The notes: a model not told the origin generated them from the letters alone. DNA of 64,000 nt from Loxodes magnus (GCA_946699065.1 CAMPDV010000212.1:310001-374000); one strand, 5' to 3'; counted from the first letter of the stretch, positions 13,424 through 26,890 are shown. Translations and numbers: made by a program.

Positions 13424-13900
13424 TCTAGTCAGCTGAGTTGATAATTCGGTGCAGTCATGTCTGTATTGCAAGTACTCTTGCAATAGATGCCACCACAAGC
13501 AAGAAAGGACATGTCCATTGTGTGATAAACCTTACTTGTTTGAGGGTTTTCCCTATTAATAGAGGATCTGACTAGAGCACTGATTTCCAGATCTAAGAGT
13601 TATCTTGATGCAAATTTCATTAATCTGATCAGTAATTTGAACGCATCAAATACATGGTGAGACAATTTTAACTTTATCTAGGATAATTTATTTCGACTAC
13701 TACATTTAAAGCAATTTCAGAATGTTCTCTTATCCCTTCCAAATCCTACTTTCGAAAAGAATTTCAAGAATTAGAAATCGAAGGCAATCAATTTTAATTT
13801 TAAAGATGGAGTGAAGAAGAAGATAATCAAAGAGACTAGGTGAAACAAGAAAATTTTCAAGTCTAATACTGATAGTAAATTTAGGTTTATTTTTCTAAGT
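13424..13900 (+). pseudogene. RING-like gene fragment, paralogue of the 59.3-61.7 kb gene
   Basis: The first frame contains SCLYCKYSCNRCHH followed by ERTCPLCDKPYLF. The Cys/His spacing (C-x2-C, C-x2-C-H-H, C-P-L-C) is that of the zinc-binding half of a RING or related finger. After a one-base shift the next frame reads LTRALISRSKSYL, then TW-W-DNF, and ends KETR-W-NKKIFK. It aligns with LTRVLKSKSKS, RHD-W-DKL and KEIR-W-SKKYF at 59.3-59.6 kb. The TGA-encoded Trp residues at 13,658 and 13,841 align with TGAs in the paralogue. The match ends near 13,900 and AT-rich sequence follows, so this is a truncated, frame-broken copy. Confidence 0.6.
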
Positions 13901-16139
13901 TTTATAAATATATGATGTTGAATTAAAATTGTGAACATTTGTTTTATTTTATAATCTGTGAAATTATCTATAAATTTATTTTATTTATTTAGATTTTAAA
14001 CCAATGGATAATGTTATTTAAAATTGCTTAATTGCTATAAAGAAAGCCAATTAATTCATTTTCAATTTACAAATATAGAATTTCGATGTTTCATGAATGA
14101 ACACTTTATAATTTCATGCTTAAGGAAATTTTCAAATATTTAATATCTAATAAAATTCAAACTATTTTTTTATATATATATATATATATATATCATTTTT
14201 TTATGGGAAATAAATTAGGTATAATTTTTTTCAGAAAATCTATATTATAAAAAAAATTAACAAGATATATTTCTTTTTTAATGCTTTATTTAGTGGAATA
14301 TAATTTTTACATTATTATCATAAATAAATTTAATTTTGCTATATAATTTGTGTATAAAACATAAGGAATTTTTTAATATCTTTTCAATCAAAAATTTAAT
14401 CAATTAAGAATTAAAAAAAATTATATAAAAAAACCTTTTTCTTCATTTTTAAAAGAATTTAAAGAATTTCATTTTTTATGATTATTTGTAAATTAAATTA
14501 TTTTTATTTTATTTTTTCTAAAAATTTTTGATAGTATAAAACGTGCAAAAAATAAAAATCAATTTTTTTCGTCTTGGAAATTATTCTTGCTATTCATTTT
14601 CTATTGATTTTATTACTAAAATCTCTTAATTAATTTTTTCTTCCTTCAATTTTAAAATATTTGATTTAATTAGTTTTTATGATTACTAAAATTTTGTATT
14701 CCTTTTCTTCTAAAATATGTTTTTATTCTAAAATAATTTTTTTATTTTCATATAAATTTTTGCACTTTTATTATACCTTTTACTTGATCCATTAATGGGA
14801 AACATATTACAAAATGAATTTAATAATTAAATTAAACTTTTTATTATTTAATAAACTATTTATGTTTCTTTTTAATTACAATTTATTTAAAAAATCCCAC
14901 TTTATTATTATTTATTTTTTAAAAATTTAGCTCTAATTCCTTTTATTTTATTCTCAAATATAATATTTTATTTTTCCTAAAAGAGTTATAAAACATAAAA
15001 CGCAAACGAATCTTTTGTTTTGACTTTTTTTAGTTGATTTTAAAATTTTATATTTTTAATCTTAAAAATATAAAAAAATAAAAAAATCTATCTAAATTAA
15101 TAAACAAACTTTAACTCACTCTGCTTTTAATTAAAAAAATAAGAATATTTATAAGATAAATTTTACTCTAAATTTAGATATTTCCTAAAATAAAATAAGA
15201 TTTAATTATAATACTTAAAGTTTTCTTTTTATTTTTATTAAAAGAATTCTCACTAGAATATATTTTATTTTCTGAATAATAATTAATAACTTCATTTTTT
15301 ATATATTTTAAAATTATAAATCTATGTCTGTCCCCAAATCTTATATAATATATAACGCAGTGCAAAGCTAATATTTCTAATTAATTAAAAAGTTTGCTAA
15401 TTTTAACTTTTTATTATTTAAAATTTAATAAATTTAAATTATTTTAAAATATTTAAAATTTTAATATTTTATTACCTTTAAAAATTCCAATATCAAATTT
15501 AAAATAAGTAAATCTTTATAGCTTTAGAAAAATTGCTAAATAAAGCTAAAAATACTAATTCATCTTTTTAAATTAAAAAAATCTTTAAACAATAAAATTA
15601 AAAAAATTAAATATAGATAAAATCCATTTTTTTTAATTCTATCTTATAAAATAATTCAATATAATTCAAATATTTTATGTTTATTTTTTAATTCAAAAAT
15701 TATTAAAACTTTATATAGTGAAAAATTTTAGTTAAAAAGGATTTAAAATATGTTAATTTATAAATTAATATTTAGATTAAATTTATTGCTTTTATCTTAT
15801 TACCTTTTTAAATTAATTAATTAATGGATTAATATTTTTATTTCAACCACTTCAAATTTTTAAATTAATGTAATTTTTCAATAAATGTTTTTAAGAAAAA
15901 TATTTAAAATTCTTATTGTTTTACATTGTAGACTTAGCCATGCTTAAGTAAAAGTATATTGTCATATATAAATTTTTAATATAAAATACTTAAGGATAAA
16001 TAAATCTCAAACATAAATATACTCTTAAACCATACGTAAATATCCTAATTTTTAATTGGTTTATATCTTCTAAAGCTTTTATACGTAATTAAATACATAA
16101 GTATGCTTTTCCTAACAGTAATAATAAATTACTTAAATT
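13901..16139. other. AT-rich spacer
   Basis: Extremely A/T-rich, containing a TA dinucleotide run. I see no protein-like frame or RNA motif. Confidence 0.5.
14170..14193. repeat. (TA)n microsatellite
   Basis: About eleven uninterrupted TA units flanked by T-runs. Confidence 0.9.
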
Positions 16140-16880
16140 GTAAAATTAAAAGTCTTAATAGTTGTTACTTTCTCTCAACTTATTATTTTCCACTTTTTCA
16201 CAGTATTATCATATCCTCCTGATACTATTCATTTGTTGTCCTTACCCAATGCTATAGAATTTAGATAATTTTTTAGCCTTAAAGAGTTTATATGCATTCA
16301 CCTATATTAAAGTTCCATATCTACATGATCCAGGAATCGTAACACTTGAAGTTACTAAACTGAATACTTGATACAGTATTTGAATGGCCTTGAAGAGTTC
16401 GAAGTAGCTGGCTAGTTGTTAATTCCCATATATTGATTGTCTTATCAATACTTCCCGATATGATCAGTTCTGGTCACTTGAAATCGCTACAGAAAACACA
16501 GAATCTGTATCTCCCCACAAAGAACCCTTACATTCGCTAGTCCCATTTATTGATCGATTTATCATAACTTCCCAATAAAATTCAATTCTAATCACTTGAT
16601 ATCGCTAAAGAATTTACACCATTCGTGTGTCCTTACAAAGAACTTTTAATTAACCAGTTGCTAAGTTCCATATCATTATCGTACCTTCAGAACTTCCCGA
16701 TACGATTCCTTTTCTGGTCTCTTGAAATCGCTACAGATAATAAAGGATTCGTATGTCCCTATAAAGTAATCTTACACTAGCCAGTTGTTAAGACCCATAT
16801 CTTTATCGTATTATCTCTATTTCCCGATACGATTAAATTTTAGTTACTTGATATCACTACAGATAATAAAGTACCGTATA
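16140..16880 (-). pseudogene. WD40-repeat protein, frame-broken
   Basis: The minus strand shows at least four WD repeats by eye. Examples are LQGHTNGVNSLAISSD, IVSGSSEGTIMIWNLATG and LIISGSIDKTINIWEL, each with the GH...V..(V/L)AIS.D...(I/L)(V/I)SGS.D.TI.IW pattern. Consecutive repeats are in different frames, with one-base shifts usually just after the AISxDQ segment, so no continuous beta-propeller can be made. WD40 proteins are scaffolds for complexes and the partner cannot be inferred. The partial repeats to the right are weaker. Short introns are the alternative to indels, but I see no consistent GT-AG pair. Confidence 0.75.
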
Positions 16881-17699
16881 TTCTTGGAATATTTTATCTA
16901 AATATTAAAGAATTACCTTTATTTTTGTCGTAGTTGATTATATTTTCCAGTTTTAAAAAAACAAAATAGGTAGAATTTCATATTTAAGAAAAAAAGGAAT
17001 TTTAGCTAGAGAATAATTTGCTTATTTTAAAATATTTCTTAAAAAGATACTCTTAATAAATTATATTTCTTTGTTTTGCATTTTTTATTTTATAACTTAC
17101 TTTATAATAGTTTAATTATATTATCTCATATAAAGAAAATAATTAGATTTTAAACTTTTGCTATAAGCAAAACTGTTTTAGCATTTATTTAAAGAGATCA
17201 ACGAACTATCCATTAGAAAATATATTTAAGTTAAAATTAAATTAAATAATGAAATATTCTATACAATAATCAATGTAAAATTTAGGATTTAGCTTATAAA
17301 CTAAATTTATAATTAACATATTTTTATGCTTTAATTCCTTTTTTTATTTTACTATATAAAAAAGAAACATTTCTTCCAAAAATCTCTTCTCAATAGGATC
17401 TATACCAATCAAGATACCACTACCAAAATTTACTTTAAGAACTCAAATTATGTAATAGGAGAATTTTTAACTTTTAAGAAATGTATAAGGGCTTAAGGGA
17501 AAATCGCATACTGATGTCTAGCACTTAAGAATAAAAGATTTAAAATAAGTACTCAGCAAATATTAGAATCGAATGATTAGAAACAAAATTCAGCCACTTT
17601 GCAGTGATAACCGAAAGCATATTCCTTTAAAATTAGTCAATGGATGTAGACCTAAAGATCAACCAAAAAAAATTTATTTATAGAAGTGAAAAAAATACT
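16881..17699. other. AT-rich spacer, possible 5' part of the next gene
   Basis: AT-rich to about 17,380. After that base composition becomes more balanced and may already be coding for the gene to the right, but I found no motif. Confidence 0.35.
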
Positions 17700-19390
17700 G
17701 ATCATATTAAGCATAAGCACTACGTTTAAAAGAATAGCTAAGAGGAGTGTAGTATACATTATATCCAAATCATCTCTGTCAAAAACTTCTGAATCTCCTG
17801 CTGTTAAAACAAAAGAAGAAATTAATATGTTTTTAAATTAAACTTTCTTCGATCTTAGCTGTAACATATAGAAGGCCAATTACAATTGAATTATAAACCA
17901 TTATAGAATGGAAATATCTTATTTTGCAAAAAGAATCTTTAATCAATCTCATGTAATACCTTGCTTCAGTAAAGGCTCTAAAGTCTACAATCCCACCTAT
18001 ACGTTCAAAAGAAGAATAATCCAGTTAAATGTTTCTATTTTAATGTAACTAATGCAAAAGAATAAATAACTTAGCATTAGTTACTTATATAGAATAATGA
18101 TGCTTGCTTCAAGCAATGATAGGAGACTCAAAGTTCTAATTTCAATGCTTTTAATAAAATCATTTCCATTATTCAGACTGTTGCTTTACTCTTATTAATT
18201 GCACACCTTATCTTATAGATAACGTTTCATGTAACTAAGAGTATTTAAATCCAATGTGCATTTCCTTAGAATGTTGCAATTATTAAGAAGCTTGCTTATA
18301 AGCTTTAGGTGGATAATGTAGCGCTGAAAAAATAGGTAGCAAAATATGCAATTAAGAATGCTTAGCTCATTAATGTGGTTGAGATGCAATGGACAACTTA
18401 ACTTCATAACTTTCAAATAAGAATTATAACTTCGGATCTTTATTATAAAACTCACCTTTCTGTTCTCCAGGCTGCTTGGATTAAGACTTTAATAATACAC
18501 AAAAAGATAAGTAAGCGACTAAAAATGTGATTTAGCTTGTATGACTGAAAGTTGTTAGTGAGATTAAGAAGATTATTTTGAAAAGAGGCTTCATTTTATG
18601 ATTATAATACACTAAAAATTTACAGTTTCCCAGTAACAACCTGCTTCACAACTCTAATGAATAGATTAATTATTGAAGATGATAAGAACCTCGACCCTTA
18701 ATGTTATATTCCTATGTGCTCAAGTAATGAAAGTTCTAACCAAACTTGATTAGATTGAAGTGATAAGGAATGACTTTATTCTAACTGAGAATAACCTTAA
18801 TAGTAAGATGAAAATAATCAATAGAACAGTGGAAATAATCCATAGAATATGAGTTAAAATTAGGCAAATGTATTAGATTAAAGGTGCAATTAAGATTAAT
18901 GGCACGATTGAAATGACTGCTAACTATCTTCTCATCAAAATTTTACATATTGCAATTTAAATCCACAATATAATTGTAACTGGAATATGATAGGTAACAA
19001 TGTAATCCAAATAGTTTACTACGAAAATTCTAAAAGAGATTACAATAGTTTATGCAAGAACGATGGTAATGACTGCTAAGTTTGCATAGATACTAATAAT
19101 ACATATCTTCAATCTTAAGGGAACAACATTAGCGATTTAAATTGCTATAATAAATAATGTAACTGAGATGGGTGAGGTCGTAAAAAGTGTTTATAGAAAG
19201 GCTGCAAAATCAAACAAATTGGGGATTTTATTTTTCAAGAATAATGCTATTACGAAGAATGCTTTTTTGATAATAATCAGCAAGAATAAGATGATTATCT
19301 GTTGTAATCTCAAAGAAAATATACTTTAAATAAGCCACGTAATAATTAGTATGATAGAATGTGATTTTTTCGGTTAGGGTCATCTTTAAT
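17700..19390 (+). CDS. Cysteine-rich protein with Lin-12/Notch-repeat-like segments
   Basis: Plus-strand frames contain the C-x3-C-N-x-D-G-x-D-C signature of Lin-12/Notch repeats. Seen in order are CDLACMTESCQ-W-DQED, CKNDGNDCQVC, LNCYNKQCN-W-DG, and GC..IGDFIFQEQCYYEEC. TGA stands where the family usually has Trp or another aromatic. An upstream part (18,170-18,470) reads as a hydrophobic-to-helical stretch. LNR modules bind calcium and occur in extracellular proteins, and large LNR-containing families are known in ciliates. At least one frame jump is present near 18,590, so this is either a gene with short introns or a decaying copy. It converges with the minus-strand genes at 19.4-21.2 kb. 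Confidence 0.5.
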
Positions 19391-19399
19391 TAGAGAAAA

Positions 19400-20265
19400 T
19401 GTTTCTTCAAATTAAAGACAATAAAAGTTTTTATATTCAGAACTCAACTGTACATGTATTCATCTGAATCAATTTTAAACTGAGATAATTCTTCTTTCTC
19501 TTCAATAAGCTCATAGAATTTGTTCTTCCATCTTCTTTTAATTTTTCTCCAGCTTATCTAAACAAATTCTAAGGTCATTGTTGTCCTTTTAAAGCTATTT
19601 ATTCTGTTACTATTAATTACCAAGATCCTGTTTGATTAGTGTCACACTTGAATCATCTAATATCAGCTTCTTTCTGTAAATACCTCCAAAGTAGTTACAA
19701 TATAGCCCCCTCGATGTTCCAAATTATTTACAGTGCTGCTCAAGCTCTCTTCTTCACTTCAAACATTACCTCCAAAAATGTCCAGCCTTTTGAAAACAAT
19801 AGCAACGTTTTATTAAGGGCTTGAATTAAAATTTTTATTCTTTTTCATTTTTTCAATTTCCATCTTTTCTGATTGAAGTTAGTTTTTTTTGATTGGTAAT
19901 CGAATTTCTTCTTTAATTTTCTAATAGTTGAAATTAGGAAGTTAAGACTTCAATTTAAAACTAAACTTTACTTACCAAGTCTTGATCTTCCTTTTTTCTA
20001 TCCTACAAAAGAAGCCGAAGATTCAAGTTTTCCGCCTTCAGGATCTATATTTCGGTATTCATTTTCTCAATTAATGAATAAAGCGTAATAATGTCTTGCT
20101 CGTGGGATTTCTCAAGCTTTTTCAGTTTGCTAGGAAATTCCGTATTTCCCAATCCTTAACAGGAGTAGATTTATCTTTTTTTAATTCTTGGTTCTTGTTA
20201 GTTAACTGAGACTTAAGATTAATCTTTAAGGTTAGAATTCAAGGTTTAGATTCCCGGGTTTTTTT
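19400..20265 (-). mobile_element. Gag-like zinc-knuckle element, copy C
   Basis: On the minus strand a coiled coil (SHEQDIITLYSLIEKMN) is followed by CYCFQKAGHFWRQC, a zinc knuckle in which the second ligand is displaced (C-Y-C-F instead of C-x2-C). Then comes RGLYCNYFGGIYRKKL, matching the (R/K)-(L/F)-Y...G-I-Y-R-x-K block after the knuckle in copies A and D. A Gln/Lys coiled coil with DLRICLDKLEKN and EELSQFKIDSDEYMYS follows toward 19,440. At least two frame jumps are visible. Its 5' part reads without a clear boundary into the membrane-protein frame to the right, so the element border is uncertain. Confidence 0.5.
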
Positions 20266-21179
20266 CCATTTTTTATATAAAGAGTAGAAGATTATTAGTA
20301 TGATAGTGATTGTTGAAATAATTATTGCAGCTTTGATACTCATCCTAGAGTAATGAAACTATTCAATTATAATGTTTCTTAGTACATCTTTTTTCAGCGA
20401 TTGTGCTTGAGTAAATATATCTCTGATAATAAATGATCTTCAGTCTTGCATTTACAAAATGAATATTATTGTGAAGAATGGTATAAAGTAGTAGAATGCA
20501 ATTTATTGCAATAAGCATTGTAAATGAGGCAAAGCAGCAAGAAATTGAATATATGAAAAGCTAATTCCTGGATTCTGATCAATGAATACTAAGTGAAATG
20601 CTAAGTTTTAAAACTGTTAGACTTATTTATTAGGGAATGGCTAATGTGATTAAGAATGCTATTCTAAAGACTGCCTTTGAGACTAGAAAGATTGCATTTG
20701 TTATGAAAGTGACGGAGAATATTGTTGATTATATGAAATCGAATATGGAATGAAATAGGCAACAACAAGTTCTGCGATTTTGATTATAAGAATTGCTGTA
20801 AAATGGGATGAAAAGATTAAGCCACATAAAATAATTTAGGCGATAGTATTTGATAAGTCAGTTGCATTCAATATGACTGAGATAGTTAAGTAGATCAAGA
20901 GACGATAAAATTCCTTAGTAAAACCTGATTGCATGCTATATACTAAACTTCCACATAAGCCTGAAATTTAGTATAGCCTCACATTTTAATAAACTTTTCA
21001 AAGAATTTCAAATAATGATAAAAGCATGTATTTAGAAGATCGCCCGTTAGAATGTATAAATTAATTGGAATAGCAGCAGCAAGTTGGGAAGTTTTTAAGA
21101 AATATAGGAAATTAATATAACTATAATTAAACTTAATAGAATTATCAAAACTATAAGACCTCTTAAACTTAATTTTCAT
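20266..21179 (-). CDS. Multipass membrane protein, frame-interrupted
   Basis: From an ATG at 21179 the minus strand begins MKIKFKRSYSFDN. After frame jumps it gives several hydrophobic spans: LLIYLTISVILNATDLS, IILCGLIFSSHFTAILII, IFSVTFITNAIFLV, FASFTMLIAINCILLLY and AIIISTITIILIIFYS followed by basic KKWKK. This is the pattern of a polytopic protein with a cytosolic C-terminal tail. I recognise no family. Three frames are used in succession, so it is either decayed or split by short introns. The tail continues into the coiled-coil part of gag-like copy C. Confidence 0.42.
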
Positions 21180-21429
21180 GTTACTAGGTAGATTAAAGCT
21201 ATGAAAAAAAAATTATGATTGCAGGACGTCTTTATGATGGAACTGTTTGTACTTATATGTTCATCGATTCTTAAGACTATGATTAATCATTATTTTTCGA
21301 TCTTTAGGGAAAAAAATGTTGCAATGTCATCCTTTTTGCTCTGTATACAACTAAATCAAAGTGCGTAAGATAAATTCCAAATTATTGGCATTGCTGATAT
21401 TGTAATTAAGGATTTTATAGAATCGCTCT
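21180..21429. other. Intergenic segment between divergent genes
   Basis: Lies between the ATG of the minus-strand membrane protein and the first convincing frame of the plus-strand surface protein. It probably contains both 5' regions. No promoter motif is recognisable. Confidence 0.3.
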
Positions 21430-23435
21430 TTTCATCTAGATGAATTACCTGCTAGGTTTATTAAGAATGTAACAGACCCAAATGATCCTAGAAGTGAGGC
21501 AGGTCCTGATTGATCCTCTTTGGAGAATCTTTAGGGTTATTTATGTTACGAATATAAATTATCCTCTAGCAGGATTTACTAAAAATGGTATTTTCTATAA
21601 ATTTTGCGATGAAGTATCTAGCGAATAACTAAATGAAACTCAAAACTTTAACCAGGAGAATATCAGCCAGCTGCATTGTATACAAAGGATTAGGAACTTT
21701 TGATCGGCCTTATCTTTCATTAGCTGAAGCTTTGGCAGAAGGAGTTTAGAAGAGATATGTTAAGGTCCTTTTGACAAATAGAACTCATTTTTTAGACGAT
21801 CTATAATAGGAATAAAGTTCAATGGCTACTGACAGTTTTACAAACTACATTTTACTCCTAAAGTAAACTAACTACTAAAAAGCTTATACGAGTAATTTAA
21901 GCAATTAACTATTTAAACTCTTTATTGCTTTCAGCATCCAAAAGACTAAGCTTCAGAGTTAGCTAAATGGTTTTTTGATTCTAAAGAAAGAGCTAAAATT
22001 ATTTTCATGCGAACAGATATTCAATTTTTTTTCTTTTAAAGCCACTTAAAATTTGAGAACGTAATATTAGAAATGCGCACACTTGCATTAAACATGAATC
22101 TCCCAAATGTATATTGCTATAAAAATGAAAAGTGATCCTGTAATATATGTGCAGAAGCTTCCTTTTCGAGAGATGATCTTATTTCTTTACTTGATGAATA
22201 TGGTTATTCATGAAGTTTAGCAACAGATGTTTTAGAATAGCTTTAATTTTTTGGAACTGAATATCTAAAAATACATAATCTCTGATAAAGATCATTCAAG
22301 GAATATTGAGTTTAAATAATGTTTGGTTTTATCAATTTTCTAATCATCACCGTAATTACATTGAATGCTAATCTTGTAATTTAGAATTTAATGACACAGA
22401 CTTTTAGTTTCTTGATTCATGAAAGTATTTCGTTAGCATGAATTGTGTATTAGAGCACGAAGAATTTGATTGTGGAAGTCTAAAATTTAATAGAGGGAGT
22501 GAAATAAATAATTTCCATAATTTAGATTAAAAAAGTGGAGATTAAAACTATACAGGAATTGAGTTTCCTGGGTTTGAAAAATCTAACTCGACTCTACTAA
22601 TCTGAATAAACGAAGTTACCTTCACTAAAAGCTTAATTTGATCATACTTATACTATTTATACAGTGAAATTGAAGCTCTCCTTTTGACTCAGAACTGTAA
22701 GTTATTTAACAAGAGATTTGAATGACTGTTATTAAGATATTTAAAACTAAGCTACTTGATGTGAGAGTGATTTGAATGGCACCTAATAAAGAGCAGCAAT
22801 AGAAGGCTAAAATGGTTAGTAAAATGGTTAGTTTAGCTATAACTTAGTTACATCAATAATTTGAGTAGTTAAATATAAGTGATACTGAGCAGCAATATAT
22901 TGAGTCATAATTAGAGGTATTCAGAAGAAAGGTTCCGAAAATATTATCCCATAAGCAAAGTAACGTTAAATTACACATAATTGTTTTTTAAAGTCTTAAG
23001 GGTTTTAACTTTAGATGCTTAATAAGAAATTATATAGAAGCTAAGAGGTAAAAGAAGCAGGTTTTTCTGTAACTTGTGTCTATAAGATGACAATTTTGGA
23101 ATAGTTGAAGATGTAATATTTGAGTAAATAAGAATGGTAGAAGATATTAAGATGACTAATTGTAGCTTTTACTATAACTAAATCTGAATGAATAACTGAT
23201 TGACTCAAAATTGAGTTGAAACAGATTTTGGCTATATTAGTTGTTGTATTATAGTTAACTCTGCATATCCATTTAATATATTTTCTGATAACTATAATGA
23301 AAGAGGTGGAGGAATGATAGTTAACTGAGTATAGGACTGCATAAGGAATGATAAGGCGCAAGAATTGTAATTTATAGCTTTGAATGCAAATTAAGTTCTG
23401 GTAATAAGTGTTGATAACTAACTGCACATTTTCCT
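21430..23435 (+). CDS. Beta-helix-like secreted or surface protein
   Basis: Plus-strand frames give YKGLGTFDRPYLSLAEAL near 21,680 followed by VKVLLTNRTHFL. The G-T-F-x-x-P-Y-x-S-L-x-x-A-L opening followed by L-L-x-N-x-T-H-F-L is how many parallel beta-helix (pectin-lyase-like) extracellular proteins begin. Further on are EKWSCNICAEASFSRDD and ECQSCNLEFNDTDF, and near 23,140-23,320 MTNCSFYYNQ...FSDNYNERGGGM, typical of beta-helix rungs. TGA reads as Trp at several points. Two or three frame changes occur, so exon structure or decay is unresolved. The beta-helix assignment is my inference from pattern and no catalytic residues are identified. Confidence 0.42.
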
Positions 23436-24828
23436 AAACTAGCAGTTTAAATAATAAAAACTAGCTATCTAATAATTAGATAAACTAGAATGCTTAATGT
23501 AAATGGAAAAACATAAACTGCCTCCTTTAAAATTGAGAACATTTTTTTAATGGAAAATATAGGTTGAATGGCAGCTACAGATTTGAAACTAGCCAGGAAG
23601 CATAATATAGTAAATTTGTAAATAATAAACAGTAAATTTTAGGGAAGCAGCGGAAAACAAATTTCTAATCTCTAAATTTTGGATAAAATGTTATTAAGAA
23701 TTGATAGCAAAATTAGAAATTCTGAATTTTATAACTAAACCTCTACAAAATATTTGATAGCTTTGTAAAATTGGAATTATATATAGTTCATATTAATAAA
23801 GTTTAAGTACAATAATCTAATAAACAAATATAATTTAAAAATGTTTATATTATAATTAATTATTTAATTTTCTCAATTTATAAGACTAGCACTTTCTAAG
23901 CAAGATATATATTAATAACCGAAATGAGACATATAAAACCAAAAAGAAATAATTGTATATTTAAAACTATCTCTTAAAGATATAAAGTTTAATATTTACA
24001 AGAAAAATTAAATAAAAGCAGAAGATTTATGTATAAAGAAGTAAATATTGGGAGAATATAAAATTAAATAAAATGTAAATAAATTAATAAAATTAAAAAA
24101 CTAAAATTTTAATATTCAAAGAAGATATGTCTTAAAAAAATCAAAGTTCATTCGTCATAAATAGATTGAGCCCAATCAATCACTTAAATGATGCATTACT
24201 AGGTTTAGAATAATGTAAATATAAAAGTGAAATTAGAACTTCATTAAAAAATTATCTTTTATAAGCGATGGAAATTGCTTCTATCTTACTATTAAATCCC
24301 CATTCTTAGAACATCTATCTAGTTAGGCAAAAGTAGTTCATTACGAAAAGATATAAATTAGGAAAATAAGAAATTTATTAAGGATAGAAAAAATATTAAT
24401 AAGAAATAAAAATAAAAGTCATATACTACTTAAAAAAATCACCAAGTAAAAAATTTAAAATGAATGAATCCAAAAAAAGAATAAAATTTGTTTAAATAAA
24501 ATAGTCAGCAAATAAAAAATGACTGAATCTTTGTTTTTTTTATTAAAAAATAATATGTTTTACTTTCTTGAAAGAAGTAGAAATGTATTCACACAAAAAA
24601 TTTTAGAAAAATAAAAAAATAAAAAAAATAATTGAGAAAAGCAATAAATAAGATAAAAATTAATAAAAAGCTGATTAAGGATGACGTCAGATTGTATACA
24701 ATTATCTTTACATAAAATATTTAATTTAAAAATCTAAATAAAAAGGTTTAGAAAAAGAATTAAAAAATAATCCAAAAGGTGATAAAAAGTGCTAAATAAA
24801 GAGAAAAGTATTGAAACATATTAAAAAG
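23436..24828. other. AT-rich spacer
   Basis: Strongly A-rich on the plus strand, especially 23,820-24,760. No gene seen. Confidence 0.45.
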
Positions 24829-25365
<537 letters not shown>

Positions 25366-25436
25366 CTCCTAGAATCAACACTATTTCAACCATACTTTTC
25401 AAACATTTCCTTTAACTTCCACTAACAAACTTAATG

Positions 25437-26727
25437 CTAGATACTAAATCAAACCTACTCAGATCCTCTTTATAACTGCAAGTCAGATCATTCTAAGCGA
25501 GGAGAATAGCTGTGATAGAGTAAATTACTATACAAAAGATTTAGCAACTAAACTCTAAAGTCTCTTCCTCAATAATAACAAATAACTCAAAGAAGCTACT
25601 ATCTAATCAGTTCTTAAACGACCAGGATTAATTTCAATCTTAAAGAATTGTAGATAAATAAGAACACAATAGTCTTAAAAAGAAGTTAAATCCTTATCTA
25701 ACTAACTAAATTGCTTTATAAAGGATAATATATTTAAACAACAATAAACACCTTAAACCACTCTAGTTCAAACCAAAACTACTTTATGGTCAAAAGCACC
25801 AACACAAATTTCCAACAAGGCAAATCAACAATAGCCAAGCCAATTAAAACTAAAAACTTTTCAAAACAAAGTAACGTTTCATAGAAGCTTGACTAATTAA
25901 AATCATTTACCAATCATTTTAAGGCAAAGGATACGGTAGTATTTTACAGTGCTAGGAAGGTGAAGATAGAGCAAATAATTAAGTAGAAGAAAAATTAATA
26001 AAAATCTAGAAATTTAAATTTGGGAATGCTAAGATTAAAAGAAAACTTTCTAGTTCATTAGCATGATAAGAGAAGATAAATGCATTCAATATGAAAACTT
26101 TCTATCTCCATATGTATTTGAGGAGATAAAAAGTGGTGAGTATATAATTTAAAAGTTACAAAGTTAGTATTCTGAGAGTGGTGCAATATAAAATTAATTT
26201 TAAGCAGTTCAGTCTTAGAAAGGTTGTGGCTAGCATATAAGGCAAAAATGTACTTTAGAATATCAATTAGGAAAATAGAAACTTAAAAGAGAGCAAATTA
26301 ACGCTAGCAGAAGGGTTATAATACTTAGAGCAAGCTGAAGAGAAAAAAATCCAGAATATGATAAAAGCAAAGAAGCTTCTGTAAAAAATGAGGAAAGAGA
26401 GAAATCTGAAGATTTTGAAAATATCGAAGGGAAAGAACCGAAATTATTGAAATTATTTAAAGTAGGAAAAAACTTAAGATACTAAAAATACTGAAAATAT
26501 CTAAAATAAGTAAGAACTGAAGAAATTGAAAAAATGCAGGTAGGGAAAAATCTGAATAAATGAAAATAATGTAAGTATTTAAGCTCAAGACTAGAATTAA
26601 TTGCAATTCATCGAAGAAAAAAATAGTTAAGATGAAGTTTTGAAAAAGATGAGTTATAAGCTTCAATCAGTGAAAAACCTTGTACGATTAAAATTAATAT
26701 CCAAGGCTTATTTAACACGTTGATGAC
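25437..26727 (+). CDS. Coiled-coil, Lys/Gln/Glu-rich protein of unknown function
   Basis: Directly downstream of the Arf pseudogene, with more balanced composition than the flanks. Frames read as a charged helix-forming protein, for example VRSFQARRIAVIEQITI, ENFLSPYVFEEIKSGEY and EKKIQNMIKAKKLLQK. They end ...ISKAYLTR before two adjacent TGA codons at about 26,722-26,727, which I take as the stop. At least one frame change (near 26,090) is needed. It may be an independent gene or a decayed one. No domain is recognised, and Gln residues are mostly TAA/TAG. Confidence 0.42.
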
Positions 26728-26817
26728 TTGGTAAAATGTTAGCTAGCTAATTAAGAAAATTAAGAAATTAATTTAAGTTTTTAAGAATTTAAGCAAGTTT
26801 AACACTTAAAAGTATAC

Positions 26818-26890
26818 GCAGACATGGTCTAGTGGCTATGACGACTGCTTTACACGCAGTAGGTCGTGGGTTCGATCCCCGCTGTCTGTA
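26818..26890 (+). tRNA. tRNA-Val (anticodon TAC)
   Basis: Full cloverleaf. The acceptor is GCAGACA with TGTCTGT (a G-U closing pair), the anticodon stem is ACTGC/GCAGT with loop TTTACAC, and the T arm is GTGGG-TTCGATC-CCCGC. The anticodon is UAC, so it reads GUN-type Val codons. TTTT follows at once and probably terminates Pol III transcription. Its partner in the inverted arm at 41.7 kb differs in the anticodon. Confidence 0.95.

Noticed and set aside
18213-18455. Minus-strand ORF of 80 codons
   Set aside because: It lies opposite the plus-strand helical and hydrophobic part of the LNR-like gene and shows no motif of its own.
23080-23427. Minus-strand ORF of 115 codons, the longest standard-code ORF of the window
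   Set aside because: The plus strand reads as beta-helix rungs (MTNCSFYYN, NERGGGM). The minus ORF is hydrophobic AT-type translation without a motif.
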